A stretch of 49,099 bases of DNA from an uncultured Alphaproteobacteria bacterium (GCA_902521155.1 CABYQR010000007.1:1-49099), one strand, 5' to 3'; shown: positions 14,885 through 24,011, numbered from the stretch's first letter. Notes: generated by a model from the letters alone, not told the origin. Numbers and translations: made by a program.

Positions 14885-16078
14885 TTAAAATTTAAGTTTA
14901 TTTTTTTTGAGTCTGAGTGCGTTAAGTTTAATAAAACCCTCGGCGTCTCTTTGATCATAGTTAGAAGATTCAAAGGTTGCTAGGTCTTCATCATAGAGAC
15001 TGTTAGGTGATTGTCTTCCAATCACAATTACATTTCCTTTGTATAAAACGAGTTTGACTTGGCCGTTCACTCTTTTTTGAGTTTGATCGATAGCTTTTTG
15101 CATCATCACTCTTTCAGGAGCAAACCAGTACCCATTATAAATTAATTTTGCATATTTGGGCATGAGCTCATCTTTGGTAAAGACTTCTTCTCTATCCAAA
15201 GTAATACTTTCCATAGCGCGGTGTGCCTTTAATAAGATTGTACCGCCTGGAGTTTCATAAACACCTCTCGACTTTATTCCCACATACCTATTTTCTACAA
15301 TATCTACTCTGCCAATACCGTTAGATGCCGCTAGTTTATTTAATTTTTCCAGTAAATTAAAAGGGGAGAGCTTTTTTCCATTGATAGCTATAGGATCCCC
15401 CTTTTCAAATTGGATGGTAATGACTGTCTCTTTATTAGGCGCTGCTTGAGGGCTTTTTGAAATACCAAATACATTTTCGGGAGGTCTCTTCCAAGGATTT
15501 TCAAGAATTTTTCCTTCCGCTGATCGGTGGAGCACATTCGCATCGACGCTATAGGGCGACTCAGTTCGGTTATGTTTCATAATCGGAATTTTATTTTTAG
15601 CAGCAAAGTCTAACAACTTAGTTCTCGACGAAAGATCCCACTCTCTCCAAGGTGCAATCACTTTAATTTTAGGATTCAGGGCGTAATAAGAAAATTCAAA
15701 CCTAACCTGATCATTGCCTTTACCCGTAGCACCGTGTGAGACAGAATTTGATTTTTCACTTTTAGCAATTTCAATTTGTCTTTTTGCAATTAAAGGTCTG
15801 GCAATAGAAGTACCCAAAAGATACTCGCCTTCATAAATTGTATTACAGCGAAACATTGGGAAAACATAATCACTGACAAATTCTTCTTTGAGATTTTCAA
15901 TAAAGATTTTTTTAGCACCCAGTTTTTTTGCTTTAGCTTTGGCCTCTGTGAGCTCTGCGCCTTGCCCCAGGTCTGCGGCGTAGGCAATGACATCGGAGTC
16001 ATATTCTGTTTGGAGCCATTTTAAAATAACACTGGTATCAAGACCGCCTGAGTAGGCTAGGATAATTTTTGATCTCAT
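14885..16078 (-). CDS. argG: Argininosuccinate synthase
   Basis: The 397-residue protein condenses citrulline and aspartate with ATP in arginine biosynthesis in the cytoplasm. The N-terminus carries the ATP pyrophosphatase loop AYSGGLDTS (residues 8-16). Further family motifs are [13 protein letters not shown], the APWREWDL stretch and the [17 protein letters not shown] region. Length is normal for the family. The gene begins four bases after the IalB-like gene upstream on the same strand, so the two are probably co-transcribed. The end faces the small membrane protein gene convergently. Confidence 0.97.
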   Translation of the reverse strand: MRSKIILAYSGGLDTSVILKWLQTEYDSDVIAYAADLGQGAELTEAKAKAKKLGAKKIFIENLKEEFVSDYVFPMFRCNTIYEGEYLLGTSIARPLIAKRQIEIAKSEKSNSVSHGATGKGNDQVRFEFSYYALNPKIKVIAPWREWDLSSRTKLLDFAAKNKIPIMKHNRTESPYSVDANVLHRSAEGKILENPWKRPPENVFGISKSPQAAPNKETVITIQFEKGDPIAINGKKLSPFNLLEKLNKLAASNGIGRVDIVENRYVGIKSRGVYETPGGTILLKAHRAMESITLDREEVFTKDELMPKYAKLIYNGYWFAPERVMMQKAIDQTQKRVNGQVKLVLYKGNVIVIGRQSPNSLYDEDLATFESSNYDQRDAEGFIKLNALRLKKNKLKF

Positions 16079-16082
16079 TTTA

Positions 16083-16559
16083 TTAGCAATCTTGCTGCAA
16101 GGAGTTATAGGCTTTAGTAAAACCTATAAGTGTGTATGTGTCTGTTGTCTCAGTTCCTCTTTGAGAATAACCTACCACTGTCATGCTTTTTCCAGCTTTC
16201 ATGGCATCGACTATAATACTGTCATCCTTCATAGACCAAGCAGAGTCGTTTTCTCCAAAAAACTGAAAATTATTATTATCAATACTGACTTTGACATATT
16301 TATCAGGATCATAAGGATAACCACCATCAATACGAACGTATTCAGCATTTCCCTCTTTAAAGACATAAAATAATACTGTTCCTCTAGATGTGTATTCACC
16401 AGACTCTTTGAGAGGAATTTGAAAAATAGAACATCCACTGTTACCCACTTTCTTTAAACTCCATTTACCATGATCGTGTTTAAAAGATAACTCATGAGCT
16501 ACAAGAGATCCTTTCACTAAAAGGATTGCAAAAAAGAATAGAAATATTTTTTTAATCAT
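16083..16559 (-). CDS. IalB-family (invasion-associated locus B) exported protein
   Basis: I start at the ATG at 16559, giving 158 residues with a signal peptide ([21 protein letters not shown]); an upstream ATG at 16586 would put nine residues before it. The mature part has the IalB pattern: [17 protein letters not shown], then [16 protein letters not shown], then [19 protein letters not shown] and [13 protein letters not shown] at the C-terminus. IalB-like proteins are periplasmic and widespread in alphaproteobacteria, and their molecular role in free-living species is not settled. The gene is immediately upstream of argG and divergent from the ECF sigma gene, with about 75 bases between the two starts. 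Confidence 0.85.
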   Translation of the reverse strand: MIKKIFLFFFAILLVKGSLVAHELSFKHDHGKWSLKKVGNSGCSIFQIPLKESGEYTSRGTVLFYVFKEGNAEYVRIDGGYPYDPDKYVKVSIDNNNFQFFGENDSAWSMKDDSIIVDAMKAGKSMTVVGYSQRGTETTDTYTLIGFTKAYNSLQQDC

Positions 16560-16634
16560 GTGAAATTTGATGAACGAATATACCAATTAAGATAGATTTT
16601 TAAAATAATAAATAGATAATATTATCCTTAGATC

Positions 16635-17231
16635 ATGGCCAAAGTAAAAAATCCATTTATAGAAGCTCTCGCTAAAGTTGCCGAAAGCCAAGATATTAGC
16701 AGTTTCAAAAAAATATTTGATTATTTCAGCCCAAGACTGAAATCTTTTTTGATGAGATCTGGTGCCGATGAGGCTATTGCAGAAGAGATTATTCAAGAAA
16801 CCATGACCATTATTTGGACAAAAGCTGATTATTATGACCCAAAAGTGGCCTCACCTAGCACGTGGATATACACAATTGCTAGAAATAAGAAAATAGATAT
16901 TTTAAGAAAGTCTCGAAAAGCCATTTTAGAGGACATAGACACTGCAATCCTACCTCCCGTTGAGTCTAAAGCTGATGAAAACATCGAGCATGGTCAAAAG
17001 TTTGAGATGATAGCACAATATCTAGATGATCTTCCTGAAGACCAACTCAATTTATTGAAAATGAACTTCTTTGAAGAAAAATCGCACGGTGAAATTTCTG
17101 AAATTACCAAAATCCCCCTAGGAACCGTTAAGTCGAGAATTCGATTAGCTTTGGAGAAAATCCGCGGCAAATTGGAACAAGATGGCACAATGGCTAATCT
17201 AAATGAAGGCAATAACAGTAATATTAATTAA
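16635..17231 (+). CDS. ECF sigma factor, RpoE/ChrR-type
   Basis: The 198-residue protein has sigma region 2 (about residues 22-95, with FDYFSPRLKSFLMRSG, EEIIQETM and TWIYTIARNKKID) and sigma region 4 (about 125-185, with LPEDQLNLL, HGEISEITKIPLGTVKSRI). It is followed after five bases by a ChrR-like cupin anti-sigma gene, the arrangement of the group that controls the singlet-oxygen and photo-oxidative stress response in alphaproteobacteria. That response is established for Rhodobacter and inferred here. The ATG lies close to an AT-rich region shared with the divergent ialB-like gene, where autoregulation is possible but no clear ECF promoter is visible. Confidence 0.92.
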   Translation: MAKVKNPFIEALAKVAESQDISSFKKIFDYFSPRLKSFLMRSGADEAIAEEIIQETMTIIWTKADYYDPKVASPSTWIYTIARNKKIDILRKSRKAILEDIDTAILPPVESKADENIEHGQKFEMIAQYLDDLPEDQLNLLKMNFFEEKSHGEISEITKIPLGTVKSRIRLALEKIRGKLEQDGTMANLNEGNNSNIN

Positions 17232-17236
17232 ATAAA

Positions 17237-17848
17237 ATGACCTTTGAAATTTTAACAAACCCAACCAATTCGCAGGCTAGCCTGCTATTTCAGCAATGTT
17301 TATCGGAAGTCGTTCCTGAAAATAAGCTTATTCAAAGAGCAAAAGATGAGGTCTCTGGATATTTTTTAGAAAGAATTGAAACAACCGATGTGTCTGATGA
17401 TCTTTGGATGAAGGTAATCAATAGTAATGAGTCAAAGAAAAAATCTCCTTTTGTCTTAGATGTCGATCCTTTTCTAAGTCAACTACCAAGATCTCTTCAA
17501 GCTCATTTGGTAGATAAAAAGATTAATTGGAAATCTTTTAAAGATGTCAAAATCGCTTCTATTCTTCCTAAAGAAAAAAATGAAAAGCTAGAATTAATTC
17601 ACGTGATGCCAGGAGCTAAAATTCCTCAACACACCCATGAAGGAAACGAAAGCTTTTTAGTTTTGCATGGTTCTTATAGTGACGAATATGGAAGCTACAA
17701 ACAAGGAACCGTTCAAGTAAGAAGTGACGACCATGACCATACTCCCATCGGAAATGCTCAAACTGGTTGTATCGGCCTAGCTTACACACACGGAAAAATA
17801 AAATTTTCTGGAAAATTTGGTAAACTTTTAAATCTAATCGCTAATTAA
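17237..17848 (+). CDS. ChrR-like cupin anti-sigma factor lacking the N-terminal zinc motif
   Basis: The 203-residue protein has a C-terminal cupin with its metal ligands in place: H132, H134 and E138 in IPQHTHEGNES, plus H166 or H168 in DDHDH. The position and fold match ChrR, the anti-sigma factor of the upstream ECF sigma. Canonical ChrR has an N-terminal zinc-binding anti-sigma domain with a HxxxCxxC motif and an upstream His. Here the first 89 residues contain no His and only one Cys (C21), so that site cannot form. The segment at 14-70 is still predicted helical, consistent with a zinc-free anti-sigma domain. Alternatively the protein no longer holds the sigma factor. The end faces the DUF3429 gene seven bases away. 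Confidence 0.85.
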   Translation: MTFEILTNPTNSQASLLFQQCLSEVVPENKLIQRAKDEVSGYFLERIETTDVSDDLWMKVINSNESKKKSPFVLDVDPFLSQLPRSLQAHLVDKKINWKSFKDVKIASILPKEKNEKLELIHVMPGAKIPQHTHEGNESFLVLHGSYSDEYGSYKQGTVQVRSDDHDHTPIGNAQTGCIGLAYTHGKIKFSGKFGKLLNLIAN

Positions 17849-17855
17849 TCTTAAT

Positions 17856-18254
17856 TTAGAAAATATAAAGTATATGCGCCGGAGCAATTCCTGCAGTTAA
17901 AATTAGTCGCAAAATAAAATAATCCGTTCCAATAATTTTTTCTTTGAAGTAGAAAAAAAAGTCAAAGCATAGAACTATGAAGTATCCAATAGTAAAAAGA
18001 CCAATGGTTTCATGAAACTGAAAATCTAATGCTAAAATACAAAATGCATATATTGCAGGGCAAACACTAAATATAATTGCAATATTATTTTTAGATTGCA
18101 GATAAACCCCCCAGTATACTGCACCTAGAAAAGATAAAATGACAGTTGAGTAGTAAACAAACATTTGCTTGTCAAAATCCAAAAAAATCATATCGATATT
18201 ATAAAAACAAAGATAGAAAGGGATTAAACCTGGAATGCCTACTAGATAAATCAT
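17856..18254 (-). CDS. DUF3429 membrane protein
   Basis: The 132-residue protein has about four to five membrane segments and the DUF3429 hallmark YYSTVILSFLGAVYWG, followed by PAIYAF and the C-terminal RLILTAGIAPAH. DUF3429 proteins are inner-membrane proteins of unknown role, related to mitochondrial TMEM69. The start codon overlaps the stop codon of the upstream TPR-glycosyltransferase gene as ATGA, so translation is probably coupled. Confidence 0.85.
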   Translation of the reverse strand: MIYLVGIPGLIPFYLCFYNIDMIFLDFDKQMFVYYSTVILSFLGAVYWGVYLQSKNNIAIIFSVCPAIYAFCILALDFQFHETIGLFTIGYFIVLCFDFFFYFKEKIIGTDYFILRLILTAGIAPAHILYIF

Positions 18255-19702
18255 AATTTATAGTTGGATTTTAATTTAATATAACGCTTAATTATATCAA
18301 TTTCTCTTTGCCAGTTATTTAATACTTTCTGTTTTAAAATTCTAATTGATGGATACCAAATTGTTTTCTTATGATCATTAAACCATCTCCATTCAGAGTT
18401 TTTATTGAGAAGCATAATACAATTAATATTCAATGTTCCACACAAATGAGCAAAAACTGTATCTGTTGAGATTACTATATCCATTCTTTTTAGAAAATTT
18501 GCCATTTCTAAGAAGTTTAATTGACTTGCGTCTTTTATTTGATCATATGATTTAAATTCCTTTATATAAGGTTTTGCTAAATTATGAAAAATAACATTTG
18601 TCTGATTGAAGATACTTTTATAATTTTCATATGATATTGATCTGAACTGGTCACATATATATTCCGAGTTACCTTGAAAAGCAAAAGCTATATTTGTTTT
18701 TAAACTGTCTAATAGAATTGTAGGTTCTACATTTTTAATGAGTAATTTATCATAGAATATATTATTATAATTTTGACCATAAATTTTTAATAAACTAACT
18801 AAAGGAATTTTATAATCATAATGTTGATTTTTAATATCATCAAATTTAATTAGATTGACTTTATTATCGAATTGATCGAATAAGTTAAATAATTTATCCT
18901 GTATTTGAAAAGAGATATCTCCACCATAGCCAATTAGTTTTTTTATATATCTTGAAAAATGGATTGTGTCTCCTAGACCCTGTTCATGAACAACTAGTAT
19001 TTTTTTATTTTTTAAATCACTAATTGATTTTATAGAATTCACTGAGTCTATTACATCTCTGGATATTGTTTTCTTATTTAAAAGTCTTTGTTCCCAATAA
19101 TATAAACCTTTATCAAAGTTCTTTATTTTTAGATAGCTTTGAGCCAGACAAGAATGATATGTATAATTATTTTTGATATTTAATGATTTGTTAATAAAGT
19201 AAATAGCTGCTCTTGGTTTTGACAAGTATTGGAGTATACTTCCAACATTATATAAGTTTTGTTCATGATTTATTTTTAGTTTTAAGGCTAATCTTAGATA
19301 GAAAAACAAATTTTTTAAATCGCATGTTTTAAAATAATTTTTAATCAGTAAGTCATAACAATGTCCTTTGATTTCAATGTGATTTAGATTTAAAAGTTTT
19401 TTAGATATATGTATTGAATTTAAATAATCTTTTTCGATAAAGTATCTATATCCCTCGGCTAAATTAGTTAAATATGAAAGCTTATCATCTAGTTTTTGAG
19501 TATGCTGTATTATTTTATTTAGACCAATTGTGTCTTTAAGAGTAAAATAAATAACTAATAAATTATTAATAATGCTTTTTCTAGAAGGTGCAAAATGTAG
19601 CGCTTTTTCTAAAGAATTTTTTGCTGCATCAAGGTTACCATTAAATTGGAGATCAAGACTTTCAAAAAAAAATTTTTTTGCCTTATTCAAATCCTCTGAC
19701 AT
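18251..19702 (-). CDS. TPR-containing glycosyltransferase (GT9/OGT-like C-terminal domain)
   Basis: In this 483-residue protein, residues about 1-210 are helical repeats of TPR type (NGNLDAAKNSLEKALHFAP, then KPRAAIYFINKSLNI, then KNFDKGLYYWEQRLL). Residues about 233-483 form a GT-B-like domain: ILVVHEQGLGDTIHFSRY near 235-252, ISTDTVFAHLCG, then the WRWFNDHKKTIWYPS stretch typical of TPR-linked family-9-like glycosyltransferases. These proteins are thought to glycosylate surface structures or proteins; the substrate here is unknown. The gene belongs to the minus-strand run that begins with an aldo/keto reductase and is translationally coupled to DUF3429. It is clearly AT-richer than argG nearby. 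Confidence 0.85.
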   Translation of the reverse strand: MSEDLNKAKKFFFESLDLQFNGNLDAAKNSLEKALHFAPSRKSIINNLLVIYFTLKDTIGLNKIIQHTQKLDDKLSYLTNLAEGYRYFIEKDYLNSIHISKKLLNLNHIEIKGHCYDLLIKNYFKTCDLKNLFFYLRLALKLKINHEQNLYNVGSILQYLSKPRAAIYFINKSLNIKNNYTYHSCLAQSYLKIKNFDKGLYYWEQRLLNKKTISRDVIDSVNSIKSISDLKNKKILVVHEQGLGDTIHFSRYIKKLIGYGGDISFQIQDKLFNLFDQFDNKVNLIKFDDIKNQHYDYKIPLVSLLKIYGQNYNNIFYDKLLIKNVEPTILLDSLKTNIAFAFQGNSEYICDQFRSISYENYKSIFNQTNVIFHNLAKPYIKEFKSYDQIKDASQLNFLEMANFLKRMDIVISTDTVFAHLCGTLNINCIMLLNKNSEWRWFNDHKKTIWYPSIRILKQKVLNNWQREIDIIKRYIKLKSNYKL

Positions 19703-19722
19703 AGATTAAATTTATTATACTT

Positions 19723-19965
19723 CTAAATGTTAACAATTTTATCTATTAATCCAGCTAATTTGGTATCCCTCTCGGTTACAGCATTAACATCGTGAGAAAT
19801 AAGCAATATTTCAACTTTGTCATAATTAAGAATTATGGAAGGGTGATGATTGCTTTTTTCTGCTAACATTACCACCTGACTTGTAAAAGCAAAGCTTTCT
19901 CGATAATTTTTAAACTCAAATACTTTGTGAAGTTTGCCATCAGAATTTTTTGACCAATCAGACAT
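19723..19965 (-). CDS. Pterin-4a-carbinolamine dehydratase
   Basis: The 80-residue protein has the family core EKSNHHPSIILNYDKV (H40, H41, P42) followed by LISHDVNAVTERD (H58, D59), the active-site residues for dehydration of 4a-hydroxytetrahydropterin. It is slightly short, since many homologues carry 15-30 more N-terminal residues. It begins three bases after the aldo/keto reductase gene. No aromatic amino-acid hydroxylase gene is in view, so the pterin substrate is not evident. Confidence 0.92.
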   Translation of the reverse strand: MSDWSKNSDGKLHKVFEFKNYRESFAFTSQVVMLAEKSNHHPSIILNYDKVEILLISHDVNAVTERDTKLAGLIDKIVNI

Positions 19966-19968
19966 TAT

Positions 19969-21009
19969 CTAGGGAGCAGGTGAAGGATTGCTTTCATGTA
20001 CAGCGTTAATATCACTTATTACCTCTTCACTTAAATTTAAGTTAATAGAGTTGATATTTTCTTCTAACTGTTGCATGTTTGTTGCGCCAATAATATTACT
20101 ATTTACAAATGGTTGCATGTTCACAAATGCTAGAGACATTTGAGTAAGGCTCATTTCATATTTTTTTGCAATTTTATAATATTCTTCCACCGCTAATTGA
20201 GAACGTGTTCCTTGGTATCGCGGAAAATTTTTACCATATAGTTTTAATCGAGAACCTTCTGGCATTTGCCCGTTTAAGTATTTTCCTGATAACATTCCAA
20301 ATGCTAAAGGAGAGTATGCGAGCAAGCCCACTTTTTCCCGAATAGAGATTTCTGCTAATCCCACCTCATACGTTCTGTTGATTAAGCTATAAGGATTTTG
20401 AACTGAAACTACTCTTGGAAATTTATTAGTGGAAGAAAGATGTAAGTATTTGGAAAGCCCATAAGGTGTCTCGTTAGAAAGTCCAAGATAGCGAATTTTA
20501 CCTTGATCAACAAATTTTTGAGCTGTGGCTAGAATGTCTTCAAAGGCAGTCCAACTTCCTTCGTTTTTATTATGCTTGTAACCTAATTTACTGAAAAAAT
20601 TTGTTGAGCGCTCTGGCCAATGTAATTGATATAAGTCAATATAATCCGTTTTTAATCTTTTGAGACTATCATCAAGGGCTTTTGTGATATTTTTTGTGTT
20701 AAATTGATTGCCCCCTTCTCTGATCCAAGAAAATCCGGGGCCTGCAACCTTAGTAGCTAAAATTACTTTAGCTCGATTTCTTCTTTTCTCGAACCAATTA
20801 CCAATCATAGTTTCAGTTGTAGTATAGGTATTTTCTTTAGGGGGGACTGCGTACAACTCAGCTGTATCAAAAAAATTAATGTCTTTATCTAGAGAATAGT
20901 CCATTTGTTCAAAGGCCTCTTTTTGAGTGTTTTGCTCTCCCCAAGTCATTGTTCCGAGGCAAATTAAGCTCACTTTAAGATCTGTATTTCCCAGTGTTTT
21001 AAATTTCAT
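19969..21009 (-). CDS. Aldo/keto reductase (Tas/YghZ-like)
   Basis: The 346-residue protein is a soluble NADPH-dependent oxidoreductase of the aldo/keto reductase superfamily. The catalytic tetrad is visible: D48 and Y53 in FFDTAELY, K87 in LATKVAG and H130 in LYQLHWPE. The C-terminal NADP-binding part is intact (GATNMQQLEENINSI). It resembles the Tas protein by its length and its YQLHWPERSTNFF stretch. It is the first gene of a minus-strand operon with the pterin dehydratase. Substrate unknown. Confidence 0.92.
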   Translation of the reverse strand: MKFKTLGNTDLKVSLICLGTMTWGEQNTQKEAFEQMDYSLDKDINFFDTAELYAVPPKENTYTTTETMIGNWFEKRRNRAKVILATKVAGPGFSWIREGGNQFNTKNITKALDDSLKRLKTDYIDLYQLHWPERSTNFFSKLGYKHNKNEGSWTAFEDILATAQKFVDQGKIRYLGLSNETPYGLSKYLHLSSTNKFPRVVSVQNPYSLINRTYEVGLAEISIREKVGLLAYSPLAFGMLSGKYLNGQMPEGSRLKLYGKNFPRYQGTRSQLAVEEYYKIAKKYEMSLTQMSLAFVNMQPFVNSNIIGATNMQQLEENINSINLNLSEEVISDINAVHESNPSPAP

Positions 21010-21070
21010 AAAAGATTAATACGGTTTTACTTGAAAATTATCAAGTTAATAGCCATATTATGTATATATA

Positions 21071-21076
21071 AGGAGA
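21071..21076 (+). promoter_or_regulatory. Strong ribosome binding site of the BAX-inhibitor-1 gene
   Basis: AGGAGA ends four bases before the ATG at 21081. It is one of the few clear Shine-Dalgarno sequences among the genes of this window. Confidence 0.6.
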
Positions 21077-21080
21077 ACAA

Positions 21081-21788
21081 ATGGTTGAATTAAAACAAAA
21101 TACATATGCTCAGTCCCAATCGACAGCCATCGATCAGGGTTTAAGAGAGTATATGCTGAAAGTTTATAACTACATGACTTCTGGTCTTGCTATAAGCGGT
21201 TTAGTGGCATGGAGTTTTTCTAAGTCTCCTGCAATAATGAATGCGATTTATGGTACAGGACTTCAATGGGTTATAATGCTTGCTCCCCTTGGATTTATTT
21301 TCTTCTTGGGTGCAAGATTACAAAAGATGTCTCTTTCTGCAGCACAAATGACTTTTTGGGCATTTGCAGCAGTTATGGGAATGTCGATGTCTTATATATT
21401 CATTGTCTACACTGGTGTCAGTATCGTAAGAGTCTTTTTGATTACTTGCAGTACCTTTGCAGCGATGAGCATCTATGGATATACCACAAAAAGAGATCTT
21501 ACTAAGCTTGGCTCATTCTTAATCATGGGTTTGATTGGTATTATTCTTGCGAGCATAGTTAACATCTTTATGAAGAGCTCTGCTATGCATTTCATAATTT
21601 CATGTATTGGTGTTTTAGTTTTTGTTGGCTTAACTGCTTATGACACTCAAAAAATTAAATCAACATACTACCAAGTAGCAGGTACAAACTTTGCAGGTAA
21701 GGCAGCAATTATGGGTGCTTTGACTCTGTATCTTGACTTCATTAATCTTTTTGTCTTGTTGATGCAGTTATTTGGTCAAAGAAGATAA
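21081..21788 (+). CDS. BAX inhibitor-1 / YccA family membrane protein
   Basis: The 235-residue protein has seven hydrophobic segments and the Bax1-I family features: an N-terminal soluble stretch with IDQGLREYMLKVYNYM, then TSGLAISGLVAW, and near the end GLTAYDTQKIKS and the final LYLDFINLFVLLMQLFG. Length matches bacterial members. These are inner-membrane proteins implicated in calcium leak or membrane-protease regulation; the role here is not visible. The gene is monocistronic, with a strong ribosome binding site and a terminator. Confidence 0.95.
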   Translation: MVELKQNTYAQSQSTAIDQGLREYMLKVYNYMTSGLAISGLVAWSFSKSPAIMNAIYGTGLQWVIMLAPLGFIFFLGARLQKMSLSAAQMTFWAFAAVMGMSMSYIFIVYTGVSIVRVFLITCSTFAAMSIYGYTTKRDLTKLGSFLIMGLIGIILASIVNIFMKSSAMHFIISCIGVLVFVGLTAYDTQKIKSTYYQVAGTNFAGKAAIMGALTLYLDFINLFVLLMQLFGQRR

Positions 21789-21810
21789 ACTTTAATTAAA
21801 ATATTTCCTA

Positions 21811-21838
21811 AAGGAGGGTTTTTCCCTCCTTTTTTTTT
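21811..21838 (+). terminator. Rho-independent terminator after the BAX-inhibitor-1 gene
   Basis: AAAGGAGGG and CCCTCCTTT form a 9-bp stem around a TTTTT loop, followed by a run of T up to 21838. It lies 22 bases after the stop codon and separates this gene from the DMT exporter. Confidence 0.92.
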
Positions 21839-21875
21839 GCATATCTTTTTTATTCTAAAATAATAATATCCCTAA

Positions 21876-22760
21876 GTGAATAGTTACATTCTTGCTATAG
21901 GTGCTGCTGCTATTTGGTCCATGGTTGCTCTATCAGCAACGCGCATTGTTAGATACTTTGGTAGTTATAATTATAATTTACTTCGCCTCTTAGGTATTAT
22001 CGTTTTTTTATTTCCATATGTTTACATAAATTGGGAGTCAATTTATTTTAATCAGTCAATATTTAGTGCGATTGTTCTCTCTTCCATAATTGGAATTATC
22101 ATAGGCGATACGTTTTTATTTATTTGTTTAAAAAGGTTAGGGCCCCGAAGACAAGCATTACTATTTTCAATGCAAATTCCTTTTACAATTATTTTAGCGG
22201 AGGTTTTTCTTCAAACTCTGCCTTCATTCATAGAATTGATAGGTTGTTCTTTAATTTTTTTAGGAATACTGATAGCGATTCAATTTAACAAAACTATACC
22301 TGATGATGATCTCGAAAACATTCAAGGTAATAAGTATGCTGGTTTATTTGCAGGTATAGGCTTAGCGCTCTGCCAATCTATTGGAATAATATTAATGAAG
22401 CCTGCTTTAGAGTCTACGGATCCTATTATTGTTTCTTATCTTCGAGTGATAGTGGCTGCAGTTATAATGTTTGGAAGTTTATTTTTTATTAAAAATAATC
22501 AATTGTGGGAGAGGATGAAGGATATTAAAAAAACAATTTTTAGTATTTTCCTTGGTTTTATGGGAATGGGCGTTGGAATGACCATGTTAATTATTGCTTT
22601 AAAAGATGGAAATCCAGGAGTAATTTCAACCCTTTCAAGCACTATGCCGATTATGATTATTCCTATTTTATGGGTCGTTACTAAAAATTATGCAGGTCAT
22701 CTTGCGGTTGTGGGGGCTACCTTAACTTGTGTGGGCACAGGGATTATTTTTTTAAGTTAG
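21876..22760 (+). CDS. EamA/DMT-family transporter
   Basis: The 294-residue protein has about ten membrane segments arranged as two EamA halves. The first half ends near FLGILIAIQF, and the second begins near KYAGLFAGIGLALCQSIG and ends LTCVGTGIIFLS. The family exports small metabolites such as amino acids or nucleosides; the substrate cannot be told. The start is a GTG at 21876, and no ATG is available before the first helix. The last four bases overlap the convergent HemY-like gene. Confidence 0.85.
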   Translation: MNSYILAIGAAAIWSMVALSATRIVRYFGSYNYNLLRLLGIIVFLFPYVYINWESIYFNQSIFSAIVLSSIIGIIIGDTFLFICLKRLGPRRQALLFSMQIPFTIILAEVFLQTLPSFIELIGCSLIFLGILIAIQFNKTIPDDDLENIQGNKYAGLFAGIGLALCQSIGIILMKPALESTDPIIVSYLRVIVAAVIMFGSLFFIKNNQLWERMKDIKKTIFSIFLGFMGMGVGMTMLIIALKDGNPGVISTLSSTMPIMIIPILWVVTKNYAGHLAVVGATLTCVGTGIIFLS

Positions 22761-23188
22761 TCTGCACCTTTTTCAACGTTCACAATTTTTAATTCTTTTG
22801 ATTGTTTAATTTGTGTTTGCAAAATTTTATTAAGAGGGTCTTTTCCTAAATGTTTTTTAAATTGTTTTTGGCTTTTAATTGCCTGATCCGTATTTCCTTC
22901 TGTAATAGCAACTAAGGCATCTCTTAGGTGGGAGAGGCCCTTTTGTTCATTGGAGAGTTTGTATCTCATATAGGCTGCTCTAGGGTAGATGAATAATTTA
23001 GTAAAAGCGTAAGAGAATAAAATAAGTAAAACAATAAAAGTAATAAAAACAAACAAAAATTGAACAATAGGAATACTTAATTGCCAAATTCCTAATACTA
23101 AAGAAAGATTACCAGCATTATTAAAAAAATAGAAAAGTGAACCATAGCCAACCACAAAAATTATTAATATTAGTAATAGTCTAATCAT
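22757..23188 (-). CDS. Shortened HemY-like membrane protein (HemY N-terminal domain only)
   Basis: The 143-residue protein has two membrane segments (about residues 2-24 and 38-62), followed by YPRAAYMRYKLSNEQKGLSHLRDALVAI, the usual junction of the HemY_N domain with the first TPR. Alphaproteobacterial HemY is normally about 400-500 residues with several TPRs; here nearly all TPRs are missing and the ORF ends cleanly. It directly follows the Mic60-like gene, as in the hemC-hemD-mic60-hemY operons of the group. The name is historical: this HemY is not protoporphyrinogen oxidase. Confidence 0.75.
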   Translation of the reverse strand: MIRLLLILIIFVVGYGSLFYFFNNAGNLSLVLGIWQLSIPIVQFLFVFITFIVLLILFSYAFTKLFIYPRAAYMRYKLSNEQKGLSHLRDALVAITEGNTDQAIKSQKQFKKHLGKDPLNKILQTQIKQSKELKIVNVEKGAD

Positions 23189-23982
23189 TAAATCATATTC
23201 TCTAAAAATAATTGATTAGTATTATAAAGCTGGGCTAAGTCATATGTGGATTGAAAGTATATTTTTTGATCAGAGCTTAATTTTTCAAACTCCACTATGG
23301 CATTTGCATATTGTCTATTTAGAATGGCGTTAATATAGGAAGCGAGAGAGCTAGATTTACTTTTTGCTATATTAATCTCAAAAATATTAGAAATAATATT
23401 TTTCATCCATTTTATATTGTTATTTTTCATAAACTCATTTTGAACAAAGCTTTGCTCACTTTGGGAGAGTTGTTGTAAGACATAGGTATAATCAGGAAGG
23501 GTTAATAACTCTTCAAATTTTTGGTCTCTAAAAAAGAGATATTGATTTTGAAGTTTTTGAACTTGTTTATTTCTTAATTGCTGTTGATCGATGTGAGTAA
23601 TAATTTGATTGATTGATAATATAAGATCGTATGCCTCATCATTTGTTAGGACAACTTGTTGAGGTTCTTGCTGGGATTCAACATTTGAGGTTTGAGGAAT
23701 ATTTTGAACGTTTTCTGCTAATTCTAAAATCAGATTTTCTAATCGATCCACCTTATCCTGTAGTTCTTTGTTGCCTGAAGCTATAGTAGTTGAGGTTTCG
23801 GCGATAATTTCTCTTTCAACAGGGTTTGGTGTGGGTGATTGTGAGAAAAAGGTAAACTTTAAAATATTATTTTTATATAAATAGCCACCACCAGCCACTA
23901 TGATGATGAGAATAATGATGATGAGAAAAAGATTTCGCTGCCAAAAGCTCTTTTTCACTAAATCTTTTTGATTTTCAGCCAT
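23188..23982 (-). CDS. Mic60/mitofilin-like inner-membrane protein
   Basis: The 264-residue protein has a short cytoplasmic N-terminus, one membrane anchor (about residues 17-37), a low-complexity and coiled-coil region (about 60-165, with KVDRLENLILELAENV) and a helical C-terminal domain ending NAIVEFEKLSSDQKIYFQST. This is the layout of alphaproteobacterial Mic60 (COG4223), the ancestor of mitochondrial mitofilin, which shapes membranes. It is short for the family. It shares one base with the downstream HemY-like gene. It lies 29 bases from the divergent tsaD, the position it holds in many alphaproteobacteria, but hemC and hemD that normally precede it are absent here. Confidence 0.7.
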   Translation of the reverse strand: MAENQKDLVKKSFWQRNLFLIIIILIIIVAGGGYLYKNNILKFTFFSQSPTPNPVEREIIAETSTTIASGNKELQDKVDRLENLILELAENVQNIPQTSNVESQQEPQQVVLTNDEAYDLILSINQIITHIDQQQLRNKQVQKLQNQYLFFRDQKFEELLTLPDYTYVLQQLSQSEQSFVQNEFMKNNNIKWMKNIISNIFEINIAKSKSSSLASYINAILNRQYANAIVEFEKLSSDQKIYFQSTYDLAQLYNTNQLFLENMI

Positions 23983-24011
23983 GAATTAAGAATCTATATT
24001 TTTTTATATTA

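Noticed and set aside
16092-16373. Plus-strand open frame over the IalB-like gene, and the minus-strand 16229-16438
   Set aside because: Both overlap a well-supported IalB-family gene and show no family features.
16560-16634. ECF-type autoregulated promoter (TGATG...TAAG) before the sigma gene
   Set aside because: The spacing of about 14-15 bases and poor match to the known RpoE/ChrR promoter make it unconvincing.
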